This document shows, in pieces, positions 8,666 through 16,861 of a stretch of 64,000 nt of DNA. The notes below the pieces were generated by a model. That model was not told the origin of the DNA, did no database searches, and saw only the letters and a program-made list of their open reading frames with translations. This DNA comes from Vibrio sp. 05-20-BW147 (GTDB lineage: Bacteria; Pseudomonadota; Gammaproteobacteria; Enterobacterales; Vibrionaceae): NCBI RefSeq assembly GCF_013369385.1, contig NZ_SZTO01000018.1, positions 1 through 64,000 of the forward strand, read 5' to 3'. A program made the translations under genes and the position numbers. Position 1 is the stretch's first letter, and every line of letters begins with the position of its first letter.

Positions 8666-9822
8666 GACCGCAGAACCTTTTCTAAGGCAACTTTCACTTG
8701 GTCCTGCTGTTCAATAGTCATCGTATGAAACATTGGAAGCGAAATAGCCTCTCTATAATAGCTTTCAGATTCTGGATAATCACCTTCAGAAAAACCCATA
8801 GATTGATAGTACGGCTGTGTATGCACAGGAATATAATGCAGATTCACACCGATGCCATTTTCGCGCAGAGCATCAAATACTTGCTTGTGGGTTAGTGATA
8901 TTTCATCGACTTTCAAGCGTATAACGAATAGATGAAGACCAGAATAGGTATCTTCAAGCTGGTAAGGGAGCACAATAGGTAACGTCGATAGTATTTCATT
9001 GTAGCGTTTTGATAAAATATGACGGGCTGAAACAAAATCGTCAATACGTTGCATTTGGCTCACGCCCAAAGCCGCTTGCAACTCTGTCATACGATAATTG
9101 AAGCCAAGATCTATCTGTTGATAATACCAACCACCATGCGGTTCTCCTTGCATCAACTGAGGGTCTCGCGTAATACCATGACTACGTAACAGCGACATCT
9201 TATTAGCCAGTTTTTTATTGTTTGTAAGAACGGCTCCGCCTTCAGCAGTTGTCACGATTTTTACGGGGTGGAAACTGAACACTGTGATGTCTGAGTATTC
9301 ACAATTCCCTATCGGTAAGCCTTGATATTTGCCACCTATAGCATGGGAAGCGTCTTCAATGACTTTAAAGCTGTATTCTTTTGCCAGCTCAGCAATCACT
9401 GCCATATCACATGGCTGACCGCATAAATGAACGGGTACAACAACTTTTGGAAGCCTACCTTCTGCTTTCGCTTTGATTAACTTTTCCTCTAGGCGTTTAG
9501 GACACATGTTGTACGTCTTAGGATCAATGTCGACGAAATCTACTTGTGCACCACAGTACAAGCCACAATTTGCTGATGCGACAAAAGTAATTGGCGATGT
9601 CCAAAGCCAATCCCCTTGCTTCAAGCCGAGAGCAAGACAAGCAATGTGTAACGCTGATGTCGCACTATTAACCGCAAGTGCATAACTAGCGCCAGTATAA
9701 TCAACTAGCGCTTGCTCAAATGCAGGCACTCGAGGCCCCTGAGTTAGAAAGTCTGATTTCAAAACATCAACAACACCATCAATATCTTGTTGATTAATGT
9801 CTTGCTTACCGTAAGGAATCAC
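8662..9822 (-). CDS. pseC: UDP-4-amino-4,6-dideoxy-N-acetyl-beta-L-altrosamine transaminase
   Basis: This 386-residue DegT/DnrJ/EryC1 family PLP aminotransferase carries the family blocks GASYALAVNSATSALHIA, VIEDASHAIGG, ITVFSFHPVKIVTTAEGGAV (the Lys that binds PLP is in FHPVK) and GFNYRMTELQAALG. PseC transfers an amino group from glutamate to C4 of the keto sugar made by PseB. The N-terminal IPYGKQDINQQDIDGV is the PseC form. The start is a GTG at 9822 preceded by GAGGTG at 7 nt, 8 bp after the pseB stop. It is the second step of CMP-pseudaminate synthesis. Confidence 0.92.
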   Translation of the reverse strand: MIPYGKQDINQQDIDGVVDVLKSDFLTQGPRVPAFEQALVDYTGASYALAVNSATSALHIACLALGLKQGDWLWTSPITFVASANCGLYCGAQVDFVDIDPKTYNMCPKRLEEKLIKAKAEGRLPKVVVPVHLCGQPCDMAVIAELAKEYSFKVIEDASHAIGGKYQGLPIGNCEYSDITVFSFHPVKIVTTAEGGAVLTNNKKLANKMSLLRSHGITRDPQLMQGEPHGGWYYQQIDLGFNYRMTELQAALGVSQMQRIDDFVSARHILSKRYNEILSTLPIVLPYQLEDTYSGLHLFVIRLKVDEISLTHKQVFDALRENGIGVNLHYIPVHTQPYYQSMGFSEGDYPESESYYREAISLPMFHTMTIEQQDQVKVALEKVLRS

Positions 9823-9830
9823 TAATCACC

Positions 9831-10853
9831 TCACACTGTAAAATTTGGATCTACATGCTCAATAATAAGCTCACGCAGACTTTCAATAGTTTCCCACTCC
9901 GTATTTGTACCTGAATTGTATTTAAAACCAAACGGTACCTTCTCGGCTTTATGGTGCTTCATGTACTCTTCTTCAGTATAAGTAAATGATACTGAGGGCA
10001 GAATGGCATAATACTTACCCATATCAATAGTGTTCAAAGAGTCAGTATCTGTGATCATCTCTTCGTGCAATTTTTCACCTGGACGAATACCCACCACTTT
10101 TGTTTGCACGCTTGGTGCAATTGCTTCTGCAATATCTAGGATTTTGTATGACGGGATTTTAGGGATGAAGATCTCACCACCAAGGTGATTCTCAAGAGCG
10201 TACATTACCATGTTTACGCCATCTTGCAGTGAAATGTTAAAGCGCGTCATCTCTTCATGGGTAATAGGTAATAGACCTTCTACTTTTTTCTTCATAAAGA
10301 AAGGAATTACCGAACCACGTGAACCCATAACATTACCGTAGCGTACGACGCTAAAGCGAATATCTTTCGAACCACGAATGTTATTAGCCGCTGTAAACAA
10401 TTTATCTGAAGCTAATTTGGTTGCTCCATATAGGTTAATGGGTGCACATGCTTTATCAGTGGATAATGCTACGACATCGTGTACACCACACTGGAGTGCT
10501 GCTTGGATGACATTTTCCGCACCATCAATATTAGTGCGAATGCACTCCGTTGGGTTGTATTCAGCAGTATCCACTTGCTTAATTGCTGCTGCGTGAATGA
10601 TAACATCAACACCTTCACATGCTTGAATCATCCGGTTTCTATCGCGAACATCACCAATGAGAAAGCGAAGTTTATGATTACCAACATACTCTTGCTTTAA
10701 CTCAAACTGTTTTAGCTCATCGCGTGAGTAAATTCTAATAGTTTTTACGTCTGGGTAGGATTTAAGTATGGTTTTGATAAACTGCTTACCAAACGAACCA
10801 GTACCGCCTGTGATTAAAACTGTTTTATTACTAAGCATTGAAATATCCAACAT
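9831..10853 (-). CDS. pseB: UDP-N-acetylglucosamine 4,6-dehydratase (inverting)
   Basis: This 340-residue extended SDR has VLITGGTGSFGKQF (Rossmann glycine motif), LIGDVRDRNRM, DVIIHAAAIKQVDTAEYNP, ALSTDKACAPINLYGATKLASDK (Tyr and Lys of the active site), RYGNVMGSRGSVIPFF and GIRPGEKLHEEMI. It converts UDP-GlcNAc to the C5-inverted 4-keto-6-deoxy sugar, the committed step. The ATG at 10853 gives 340 residues; an ATG at 10838 (MLSNKTVLITGG) matches the typical family N-terminus and may be the true start. It heads the pse genes 117 bp after wzc, with no terminator in the gap, so it probably shares the capsule transcript. Confidence 0.93.
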   Translation of the reverse strand: MLDISMLSNKTVLITGGTGSFGKQFIKTILKSYPDVKTIRIYSRDELKQFELKQEYVGNHKLRFLIGDVRDRNRMIQACEGVDVIIHAAAIKQVDTAEYNPTECIRTNIDGAENVIQAALQCGVHDVVALSTDKACAPINLYGATKLASDKLFTAANNIRGSKDIRFSVVRYGNVMGSRGSVIPFFMKKKVEGLLPITHEEMTRFNISLQDGVNMVMYALENHLGGEIFIPKIPSYKILDIAEAIAPSVQTKVVGIRPGEKLHEEMITDTDSLNTIDMGKYYAILPSVSFTYTEEEYMKHHKAEKVPFGFKYNSGTNTEWETIESLRELIIEHVDPNFTV

Positions 10854-10970
10854 TTGCTAATTATTAATTCTTGTCCCATTTCCTTTATGCAACGAGATAC
10901 TTTTATTAATTTTGAAATAGTTAATTTTAGTCTTTTTAAATCCTTTTTTTTGAAATTTTGTAACTACCAC

Positions 10971-13139
10971 TTAAGCCTCTTTACTGCCATAGCTATAGTT
11001 GTAATAACCGTAGCCATAGGATGAGGAGGCTTTTTTCTCTATCGCATTGAGAATCACACCTTTCACTTCAATGCCCGCTTGTTCAAAGCGGCTACGTGCG
11101 ACTTCTATCTCTTTAACTGTGTTCTGGCCAAAACGTGCTACCATCAGCGTAGTGCCTGCAAACGAACCAACAATGCTAGGATCGGTTACCGCCAACACTG
11201 GCGGCGTATCAATGATCACTAGGTCATAGTGTCCACTTGCCCATTCCATCAACTGTTTAAAGCGTGGATGCATCAGCAGCTCAGAAGGGTTTGGCGGCAC
11301 TTGGCCACGGGTAAGAATGTCGAGATTGTTAACCTCAGTCTGTTTCACTGCAGTGGCGGTATCGATTTTACCCGCCAATAGATCAGACAAACCATTTTCC
11401 CATTTCAAACCAAAGCACTGTTGCAAATAGCCTTTGCGCATGTCGGCATCAATCAGCAGCACTTTTTGTCCAGTTTTAGCAGCAACCGCAGCAAAGTTAG
11501 TAGAAACAAACGATTTACCAATACCGGGCGCAGGACCAGAAATCATTAGCACATTATTTTTGGCTTCCATCATCGCAAAATGCAAACTGGTACGCAGACC
11601 ACGTAGTGCCTCGATAGAAAGATCAGCTGGGTTCGTTTCTGCCAACAAAGCCAGCTCTTGGTTGTGTTTTCCTTTGCGCTTAATTTTTTCTTCCAATGCC
11701 AGCTGCAGGCTAGACTTTGGCACACTGGCGTACACAGAAAGGCCCACCTGCTCGATTTGATCAGGGGTCTCTACACCGCGGTGCAATGCCGCCTTCACCA
11801 ATACAAGCACAACGCTTAATATACCGCCTAACAGAGTTGCCAATACAACAATGAATGGTTTCTTCGGTTTTACCGGCTGTGCAAAGCTTTGCGCCTCATC
11901 GAGAATACGTACGTTCCCCACCGTACCTGCCTTAATAATGCTCAGCTCTTGCACTTTATTAAGCAGTTGGATGTAAATTTGCTGGTTTACTTCCACATCA
12001 CGTGTTAGGCGCAGCACTTCACGCTGGGTTTTCGGCAGTTTTTGCACTTGCTGATTTAGCCTCTCACGCTCTTTCAGCAAGGTTGTGCGTTTGTCTAGCA
12101 ACGAAAGATAAGAAGGGTGATCTTTGGTAAAGCGTTGGCTAATTTCGCTCTCTTTAAACGTCAGCTCGTTGAGCTGAGCTTCCAGCTTTACCATCACATC
12201 CAATGTTGCTTTTGCTTCTAGGCCCAAATCGATCGATTCATTTTCTTGGCGAAAACGATTTAAGCTGTCTTCTGCAGTGGTGAGGCTGTTTTTAATATCC
12301 GGCAGGTGGCCTTTGAGAAAGGATAAACTTTTCTCTGCTTCCGCAGAGTTACGTTCCACGTTTTGTAAAAAATAGGTTTGACTAATATGGTTGAGGATCG
12401 CACTGATCTGTTTGCGGTTTTCACCTTCAAAACTTAACTGCAAAATGCCCGTTTGTTTACCACGCTCATCAATGGCTAAGTTTCTCTTTAACCATTCTAT
12501 CGCATCTAGACGGCTACGTTGACCAAGCGAAAACTCTTGGCCAGTATGAGAGCGTAGTTCAGAAACAAATAACTCGTACCCCTCATTTTTCGCCAACTCT
12601 CCTGCCGCACCCTCCAGCACCACTTGCTCATCACCACGTACCAATTGATACGTTTTGTTTTCAGCATCGAGCACCACTAAGGTATGTCTCATACCTTGGA
12701 CGTACTCAGGCACATCAAATCGGCTCACCTCAATTTGGTTTACCTCACCGGCTAAGCGCGCCAACCCTTTACCGGCAATCGGGATATATTGGGGTTCAGC
12801 TACGGTGGTCAAGTTGAACTTGTCTACCGTGTTGCCCAAAATCATACGCGATTTGATGATCTCAATTTCCGTCGTCGCGGAAGATTCTTGTGAAAAGAGC
12901 TCTCCCATATCCCCAACCAATGAGCTAATACCACCCGAGCTTTTTTGCTCAATTTGAATCAACGCATCCGCTTTGTAGATGGGAGTCGAAAGCAACGCAA
13001 CGGCAACGCCTCCCGCAGCAAAGAGGAAAGTGGTCACAAGGATGAACCATTTAGCATCGATAATAATGCCAAGCAGCTTGCCTAAATCGATTTCGTCAGA
13101 CGAGTTATCAACGGAAGATCGGTTTTGTGGTGTTGTCAT
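10971..13139 (-). CDS. wzc: Capsule tyrosine autokinase / co-polymerase Wzc
   Basis: This 722-residue inner-membrane protein has an N-terminal Wzz domain with a membrane helix at ~34-52, a periplasmic coiled-coil-rich region (~270-400), a second helix at ~425-447 and a cytoplasmic BY-kinase domain. Kinase motifs are GPAPGIGKSFVST (Walker A, ~535), VLLIDADMRKG (Walker A') and LVIIDTPPV (Walker B). The C-terminus ends in a Tyr cluster (SYGYGYYNYSYG) for autophosphorylation. It controls chain length and export of the capsule with Wza and is dephosphorylated by Wzb. The ATG at 13139 starts 207 bp downstream of wzb, and the gap is filled by a CTAG-rich repeat. Confidence 0.95.
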   Translation of the reverse strand: MTTPQNRSSVDNSSDEIDLGKLLGIIIDAKWFILVTTFLFAAGGVAVALLSTPIYKADALIQIEQKSSGGISSLVGDMGELFSQESSATTEIEIIKSRMILGNTVDKFNLTTVAEPQYIPIAGKGLARLAGEVNQIEVSRFDVPEYVQGMRHTLVVLDAENKTYQLVRGDEQVVLEGAAGELAKNEGYELFVSELRSHTGQEFSLGQRSRLDAIEWLKRNLAIDERGKQTGILQLSFEGENRKQISAILNHISQTYFLQNVERNSAEAEKSLSFLKGHLPDIKNSLTTAEDSLNRFRQENESIDLGLEAKATLDVMVKLEAQLNELTFKESEISQRFTKDHPSYLSLLDKRTTLLKERERLNQQVQKLPKTQREVLRLTRDVEVNQQIYIQLLNKVQELSIIKAGTVGNVRILDEAQSFAQPVKPKKPFIVVLATLLGGILSVVLVLVKAALHRGVETPDQIEQVGLSVYASVPKSSLQLALEEKIKRKGKHNQELALLAETNPADLSIEALRGLRTSLHFAMMEAKNNVLMISGPAPGIGKSFVSTNFAAVAAKTGQKVLLIDADMRKGYLQQCFGLKWENGLSDLLAGKIDTATAVKQTEVNNLDILTRGQVPPNPSELLMHPRFKQLMEWASGHYDLVIIDTPPVLAVTDPSIVGSFAGTTLMVARFGQNTVKEIEVARSRFEQAGIEVKGVILNAIEKKASSSYGYGYYNYSYGSKEA

Positions 13140-13184
13140 TGTCTCGTTCAGTTCCGGGTTGGTGGATTTATGATTTTAAAATAA

Positions 13185-13346
13185 GGTTCTAGGGAAGAGC
13201 AGTTTTCTAGATTGCTAGGGAAGAGAAGAGGACTAGATTAATAGTTTTCTAGGTTACTAGTTTTTTCCTAGTCCCTAGTCATCTCGTCCCTGTTCTTTCT
13301 TAGTTACTAGTCTTTCCTAGTCCCTAGTAACCTCTTCCCTGCTCTT
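13185..13346. repeat. CTAG-rich palindromic repeat between wzb and wzc
   Basis: Eleven CTAG tetramers sit in 162 bp. The block 13212-13271 is a direct copy of 13800-13875 on the other side of wzb, with a 17-bp and a 21-bp stretch identical. Inverted arms include GAAGAGCAG (13194-13202) with CTGCTCTTC (13339-13347), and GGTTACTAG (13252-13260) with CTAGTAACC (13324-13332), so the RNA could fold. It ends at the wzb stop codon. Confidence 0.9.
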
Positions 13347-13787
13347 CTACAATTTCTTTGCCCAAGCTTGTGCAGCTTTGTCAATTAACTGATAAGCGTG
13401 CACAAAGGCTTCTTTGCTTTGGCGATAAGGATCGGGAATCTCTTGTTGACCAATCCATTGCCCGAATAGCATGGTTTTTCCGCGCGCTTCTGGGGAGATC
13501 TGTGTCAGTGCTTCCATATGGCCTTTTTCCATGACAAGGATCAGATCATATTGGCTACACAACGCTGGGGTAAGTTGCTGAGATTGATGATTCTCTACAT
13601 CAACACCATTTTCTCTCGCCACTTCTATCGCCATTGCATCGGCTGGCTTACCAATTAGACGACTTTTCTCTGCTGCAATCCCAGCAGAAGCAACGGTTTT
13701 ATTCGGAAGTAGTTTTTGTAACACACGCTCACCAGTTGGAGAGCGGCAAATGTTACCGACACAAACGACTAAGATTTTGTTAAACAT
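13347..13787 (-). CDS. wzb: Low-molecular-weight protein-tyrosine phosphatase Wzb
   Basis: This 146-residue LMW-PTP has the catalytic P-loop VCVGNICRSP (Cys9-x5-Arg15-Ser) and the general-acid DPYRQS loop near residue 119. It dephosphorylates the Wzc tyrosine tail so that polymerisation and export can cycle. It starts at the ATG at 13787, preceded by TGAGG. The gene lies between two near-identical CTAG repeats spaced 588 bp apart, so recombination between them would remove it exactly and leave wza and wzc whole. Confidence 0.95.
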   Translation of the reverse strand: MFNKILVVCVGNICRSPTGERVLQKLLPNKTVASAGIAAEKSRLIGKPADAMAIEVARENGVDVENHQSQQLTPALCSQYDLILVMEKGHMEALTQISPEARGKTMLFGQWIGQQEIPDPYRQSKEAFVHAYQLIDKAAQAWAKKL

Positions 13788-13799
13788 GTTTTCCTCAGG

Positions 13800-13927
13800 T
13801 TGCTAGGGAAGAGAAGGTTACTAGATTAATAGTTTTCTAGATTAATAGTGTTCTAGGTTACTAGTCTTTTCCTAGCCTCTAGAAAACTAGATCCTGCTCT
13901 TCCTAGCCCCTAGTAATCTAGTCCCTG
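13800..13927. repeat. CTAG-rich palindromic repeat between wza and wzb
   Basis: Eleven CTAG tetramers lie in about 128 bp. It is the partner of 13185-13346: the part at 13800-13875 repeats 13212-13271 in the same orientation. Its right part (ACTAGATCCTGCTCTTCC) is inverted relative to the left arm (GCTAGGGAAGAGAAGG), giving a long imperfect hairpin. Confidence 0.9.
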
Positions 13928-13937
13928 TAAAATTTTC

Positions 13938-15074
13938 TTACGGCCACGTTCTCACACGTAACACAGCTTCACTCAGTTCATTGAAACCGTAGATGGTTGG
14001 CATTAGCTGACTGATCACACGGTTCCAGCGGGTAATTGGTGCTGCGGTCACATAGACAATGTCGTATGGTTTAAGATCAAACTCAGTGCCAATGACCAGC
14101 GCAGAGGCATCTTTAATGTTGAGCTGGTAAATGTCTGCCATGCGTTCAGATTTGTTGTCTGACGTGCGGATAACGAAGACACCAGTTGCGTCTGATGAGA
14201 GTTCGTTAATACCACCCACGCTGCTGAGGGCTTCGGTCAAGCTCATACCGGAACGATCCATTTTAAGCAGTTTGGGATCATTCACTTCACCCATTACAAA
14301 CACTTTTTGACTATCGTTGCGTGGCACGTGGAGGATATCGCCCGGCTCTAATAAACGGTTTTGCGTTAAGTCACCACGCTGCATGAGCGCGTAAAGCGAA
14401 ATGGCTTGTTCTTCACCATTACGAGTGAGCGTCACGTTACGCCAGTCGGCATCTTGCGCTAAACCACCCGCACGGTTCACAGCATCAAGAATGGTTAGTG
14501 GGATATTGGTGATTGCTTGTTGGCCAGGGTTTTCAACTTCCCCAGTAATGTAAGCTTTCTTTGAACGAAATGCGGCGACGTTAACATCCACTTGTGGGCT
14601 TTCAATATACTTGGCAAGGCGTTTGGCGATATCAGCGCGTATCTCACGCACGGTTTTATCGACGACTTCGACAGTGCCAATATATGGATAGAAAATGGTG
14701 CCATCGGCATGAACCCAGTTACCCGCTTCGGATGCACTGCGGTAAGAACCTGCTGGAATCGTCAACTCTGGGTGATCCCAAATGGTAACGTTAAGAATAT
14801 CACCAGGGCCAATCTTGTATTCATAACGGGCGATTTGCAGATCAAGCTCTGGGTTTGCGCGAGAAGTAAAATGCTGCGCTTTGGCGTATTCAGTCACCGA
14901 ACGGGCGTTTAGCGGATACAAGTTAACCACCTCAGAAAGCTGACTTTCTTGGTTACTGTCGTTCACTTCAACAAGGGTTTTATTATCGGTAGGTAGATGT
15001 GAGCCTGGCACGGTACAGCCGGCAAGCAAGGCAGGTGCTAGCATCACTAGCAGAAGTTTTGTTTTCAGTTCCAT
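13938..15074 (-). CDS. wza: Outer-membrane polysaccharide export lipoprotein Wza
   Basis: This 378-residue lipoprotein has a signal sequence ending in a lipobox (LLAGC, Cys20). The poly-export domain carries [19 protein letters not shown] and is followed by two SLBB-type repeats ([13 protein letters not shown] and [12 protein letters not shown]). The C-terminal segment ending RTWP would be the amphipathic helix that crosses the outer membrane. Wza octamers form the export channel joined to Wzc. I start at the ATG at 15074; three codons upstream there is only a TTG. It is the first gene of the long minus-strand operon, about 280 nt after the ops element. Confidence 0.95.
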   Translation of the reverse strand: MELKTKLLLVMLAPALLAGCTVPGSHLPTDNKTLVEVNDSNQESQLSEVVNLYPLNARSVTEYAKAQHFTSRANPELDLQIARYEYKIGPGDILNVTIWDHPELTIPAGSYRSASEAGNWVHADGTIFYPYIGTVEVVDKTVREIRADIAKRLAKYIESPQVDVNVAAFRSKKAYITGEVENPGQQAITNIPLTILDAVNRAGGLAQDADWRNVTLTRNGEEQAISLYALMQRGDLTQNRLLEPGDILHVPRNDSQKVFVMGEVNDPKLLKMDRSGMSLTEALSSVGGINELSSDATGVFVIRTSDNKSERMADIYQLNIKDASALVIGTEFDLKPYDIVYVTAAPITRWNRVISQLMPTIYGFNELSEAVLRVRTWP

Positions 15075-15350
15075 GTAAGCCAAATCGTCTAAACGTTAAG
15101 AGCGTTTACTGCACTCTTAGAAGAATGAAAAGTTTGATTGAACACAACCCTTTCTATCGTTATGAAAGTGTCGGTATTCAACATAGTGAAAGGCGTTTTC
15201 CTTAAGCGCATTTAACTATACTTTATAGCCTAGCTCCCATGCAGAATACGGTTTTAAACCCTCTTGAGCCATATTCTACATTAACGCATCAGAATAAAAG
15301 GCATAAAGAGAGGCAAACTGTGGTTTTCTGCCCACATTTCTCTCGTTTTG

Positions 15351-15364
15351 ATACGCTACCGCCC
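15351..15364 (-). promoter_or_regulatory. ops/JUMPStart element (RfaH recruitment) in the wza leader
   Basis: The reverse complement reads GGGCGGTAGCGTAT, which contains the ops core GGCGGTAGCGT known from Enterobacterales and Vibrio polysaccharide operons. The bases just before it on that strand (GGTTTTGCGTGCTTGCCTTC) resemble a JUMPStart arm. RfaH binds the paused polymerase here and suppresses termination, which would allow transcription of the ~15-kb wza-to-wzx operon. Function is inferred from the motif and its location. Confidence 0.85.
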
Positions 15365-15501
15365 GAAGGCAAGCACGCAAAACCACATAGCGCAGAGAAA
15401 TTGCTGCGTGAAGGCGTCGATGATAGCCAATCCCACAGCTTGCTGACGTATCATGGCAGCAATATGTATTGTGCCATGTCTAATAATATTTATGGCTGCT
15501 T

Positions 15502-15529
15502 ATTATCCATATTGTGGCTCAGAGCACAA
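15502..15529 (-). promoter_or_regulatory. Candidate sigma-70 promoter for the wza operon
   Basis: On the minus strand TTGTGC (15524-15529) is followed after 16 bp by GATAAT (15502-15507). Transcription would begin near 15,494 and reach the ops site about 130 nt later, a normal distance for RfaH-dependent operons. Prediction by eye only. Confidence 0.4.
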
Positions 15530-15617
15530 TGGCTTTTAGTGAGCAAACGTTAACTTCAAATAGTTAGCACGATGCATACTCTTTTTGCTTTCCACGCTTT
15601 GCAACGGCAACTAGTTG

Positions 15618-15647
15618 TTTACATTCCATGCAAACTTTTCCTAAAAT
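15618..15647 (+). promoter_or_regulatory. Candidate sigma-70 promoter for gfcABCD
   Basis: TTTACA at 15618-15623 and TAAAAT at 15642-15647 are separated by 18 bp. The predicted start near 15,654 coincides with a palindrome and leaves a 60-nt leader before gfcA. Confidence 0.5.
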
Positions 15648-15654
15648 GATCAGC

Positions 15655-15672
15655 GGAGTGATAAATCACTCC
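15655..15672. promoter_or_regulatory. Perfect palindrome at the gfcA transcription start (possible operator)
   Basis: GGAGTGATAAATCACTCC is an 8-bp perfect inverted repeat around AA. It sits directly after the predicted -10 box of gfcA, where a repressor would block initiation. No known regulator is assigned. Confidence 0.45.
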
Positions 15673-15715
15673 AACATCGATGTTCATTATTTATGTATAT
15701 ACAAAAGGATTCGTC

Positions 15716-15982
15716 ATGAAAAAAATCGCTTTAACAGCGTTAATTGCACTAGGTATGTCTAGTGGTGCTTTCGCTGCAGTAGATGCTGCTGCAGGTTCAA
15801 CAGTGGCAACAGGTTCTACCACTGGTGTAGCAGCTGGCGCGACAGCTGGCACCGCAGCTGGTGTTGGTGGTGCTACGATAGCAGCTGTAGGTGTGGGTGC
15901 TGCAGTTGTTGCAACCACCGTTGTTGTTTCTTCAAACAACAGTACTTCAGGCACTACTGCTGGAACCACGACTGCCAATTAA
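15716..15982 (+). CDS. GfcA/YjbE-like small secreted protein, Ala/Gly/Thr-rich
   Basis: This 88-residue protein has a clear signal peptide (MKKIALTALIALGMSSGAFA, cleavage after AFA) and a mature part made almost only of Ala, Gly, Thr, Val and Ser, ending in an Asn/Ser/Thr-rich tail. Length, composition and position before the GfcB-, GfcC- and GfcD-like genes match GfcA/YjbE of E. coli group 4 capsule or yjb operons, whose role is unclear. The start is an ATG preceded by AAAGGA. It is followed by a strong terminator, so it may be made in excess over the downstream genes. Homology is inferred from context because the sequence is low-complexity. Confidence 0.75.
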   Translation: MKKIALTALIALGMSSGAFAAVDAAAGSTVATGSTTGVAAGATAGTAAGVGGATIAAVGVGAAVVATTVVVSSNNSTSGTTAGTTTAN

Positions 15983-16002
15983 GCTTTATTGGTTATTTTC
16001 TA

Positions 16003-16036
16003 AAAGCCAACTCGCTAGATAGTTGGCTTTTTATTT
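16003..16036 (+). terminator. Intrinsic terminator after gfcA
   Basis: AAAGCCAACT (16003-16012) pairs perfectly with AGTTGGCTTT (16021-16030) over an 8-nt loop and is followed by TTATTTTA. Lying inside the gfc operon, it probably acts as a partial terminator between gfcA and gfcB. Confidence 0.85.
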
Positions 16037-16129
16037 TATGACCCTCACATCTTTTCCGATAACTGCTGCCATAGCACCCTGAACGCCATTACTAAGATGG
16101 TTTTCTCTCCAAAACAAGGTTGTTAGTAG

Positions 16130-16861
16130 ATGCCAAAACACTCTTTTTTTCGACCGATATACACTCGTCAAACAATCTTCATTGCTGTTATTGCCCTCGT
16201 TGCTTCGCTTTCTGGCTGTGTACAACGGTTTGAAGACATGAACTCTACGATTCATGAGGTCGTTTCTGGCACTGAGGACGTGACCCAAACCTCTCAGCAG
16301 GTGTTAGAGCTTCCCTACGCCAGTACTTATATGCGAATTAATGACGGCCAGCGCATTTTCATGGTGCTCGGCTACGCTGAGCAAAACCCAGACAATAATC
16401 AACTACAGCTAAAATGGGTTTCTTCAGACGGCGGGATGATTGTGACGGAAAACGGCCGTGTGGTTAAAACGCTTAATCTACCTTACGGGAATCTTATACG
16501 TAGAGAGGTGGATTTAGCGCACTCTCAACAAGCAAAACCTTGGCAAGCCAACCTTCAATGGCAAAGCCAGTATGATTGGAAGACACAAGGCTCCAATAGC
16601 AATGAAGGTATGCATTACGGGTACCTTGGCAATGTAACGCTCACACAAATGGGGAGTGAAGAGGCTATTTCCGCTATTTGGCAGCAAACGTTAACCATCT
16701 GGCAAGAGAACATCTTTTTCCCTCAATTAGATACCACGGTGCAAAACCAATACTGGGTTAATGACAGTGGTCAAGTAATGAAGAGCATTCAATATCTTGG
16801 GCCTGAAATGACGCGCATTGAATTCGAGATCTTGAAACCGTTTGCGGAGGCGGCACAATGA
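16130..16861 (+). CDS. GfcB/YjbF-like group 4 capsule lipoprotein
   Basis: This 243-residue protein has an N-terminal signal and lipobox LSGC (Cys30), so it is a lipoprotein. The region YMRINDGQRIFMVLGYAE, KWVSSDGGMIVTENGRVVKTL and YWVNDSGQVMKSIQYLGPEM follows the YjbF/GfcB pattern. E. coli YjbF is a comparable ~210-residue lipoprotein needed for yjb exopolysaccharide. Its stop overlaps the gfcC start (ATGA), so the two are translationally coupled. Confidence 0.85.
   Translation: MPKHSFFRPIYTRQTIFIAVIALVASLSGCVQRFEDMNSTIHEVVSGTEDVTQTSQQVLELPYASTYMRINDGQRIFMVLGYAEQNPDNNQLQLKWVSSDGGMIVTENGRVVKTLNLPYGNLIRREVDLAHSQQAKPWQANLQWQSQYDWKTQGSNSNEGMHYGYLGNVTLTQMGSEEAISAIWQQTLTIWQENIFFPQLDTTVQNQYWVNDSGQVMKSIQYLGPEMTRIEFEILKPFAEAAQ

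Larger units (their letters stand above)
15075..15715. other. Divergent regulatory region between wza and gfcA
   Basis: This 641-bp interval has no credible gene. It holds the wza leader with an ops/JUMPStart site, one candidate promoter in each direction and a palindrome at the gfcA transcription start. A plus-strand ORF at 15239-15553 exists but lies antisense to the ops leader, lacks a good ribosome site and shows no recognisable domain. Confidence 0.8.

Noticed and set aside
15239..15553. 104-codon plus-strand ORF in the wza leader
   Set aside because: Lies antisense to the ops site and leader, no ribosome site, no recognisable domain.
15691..15978. Minus-strand ORF antisense to gfcA
   Set aside because: Shadow of an Ala/Gly-rich low-complexity gene; the plus strand has a signal peptide, ribosome site and terminator.
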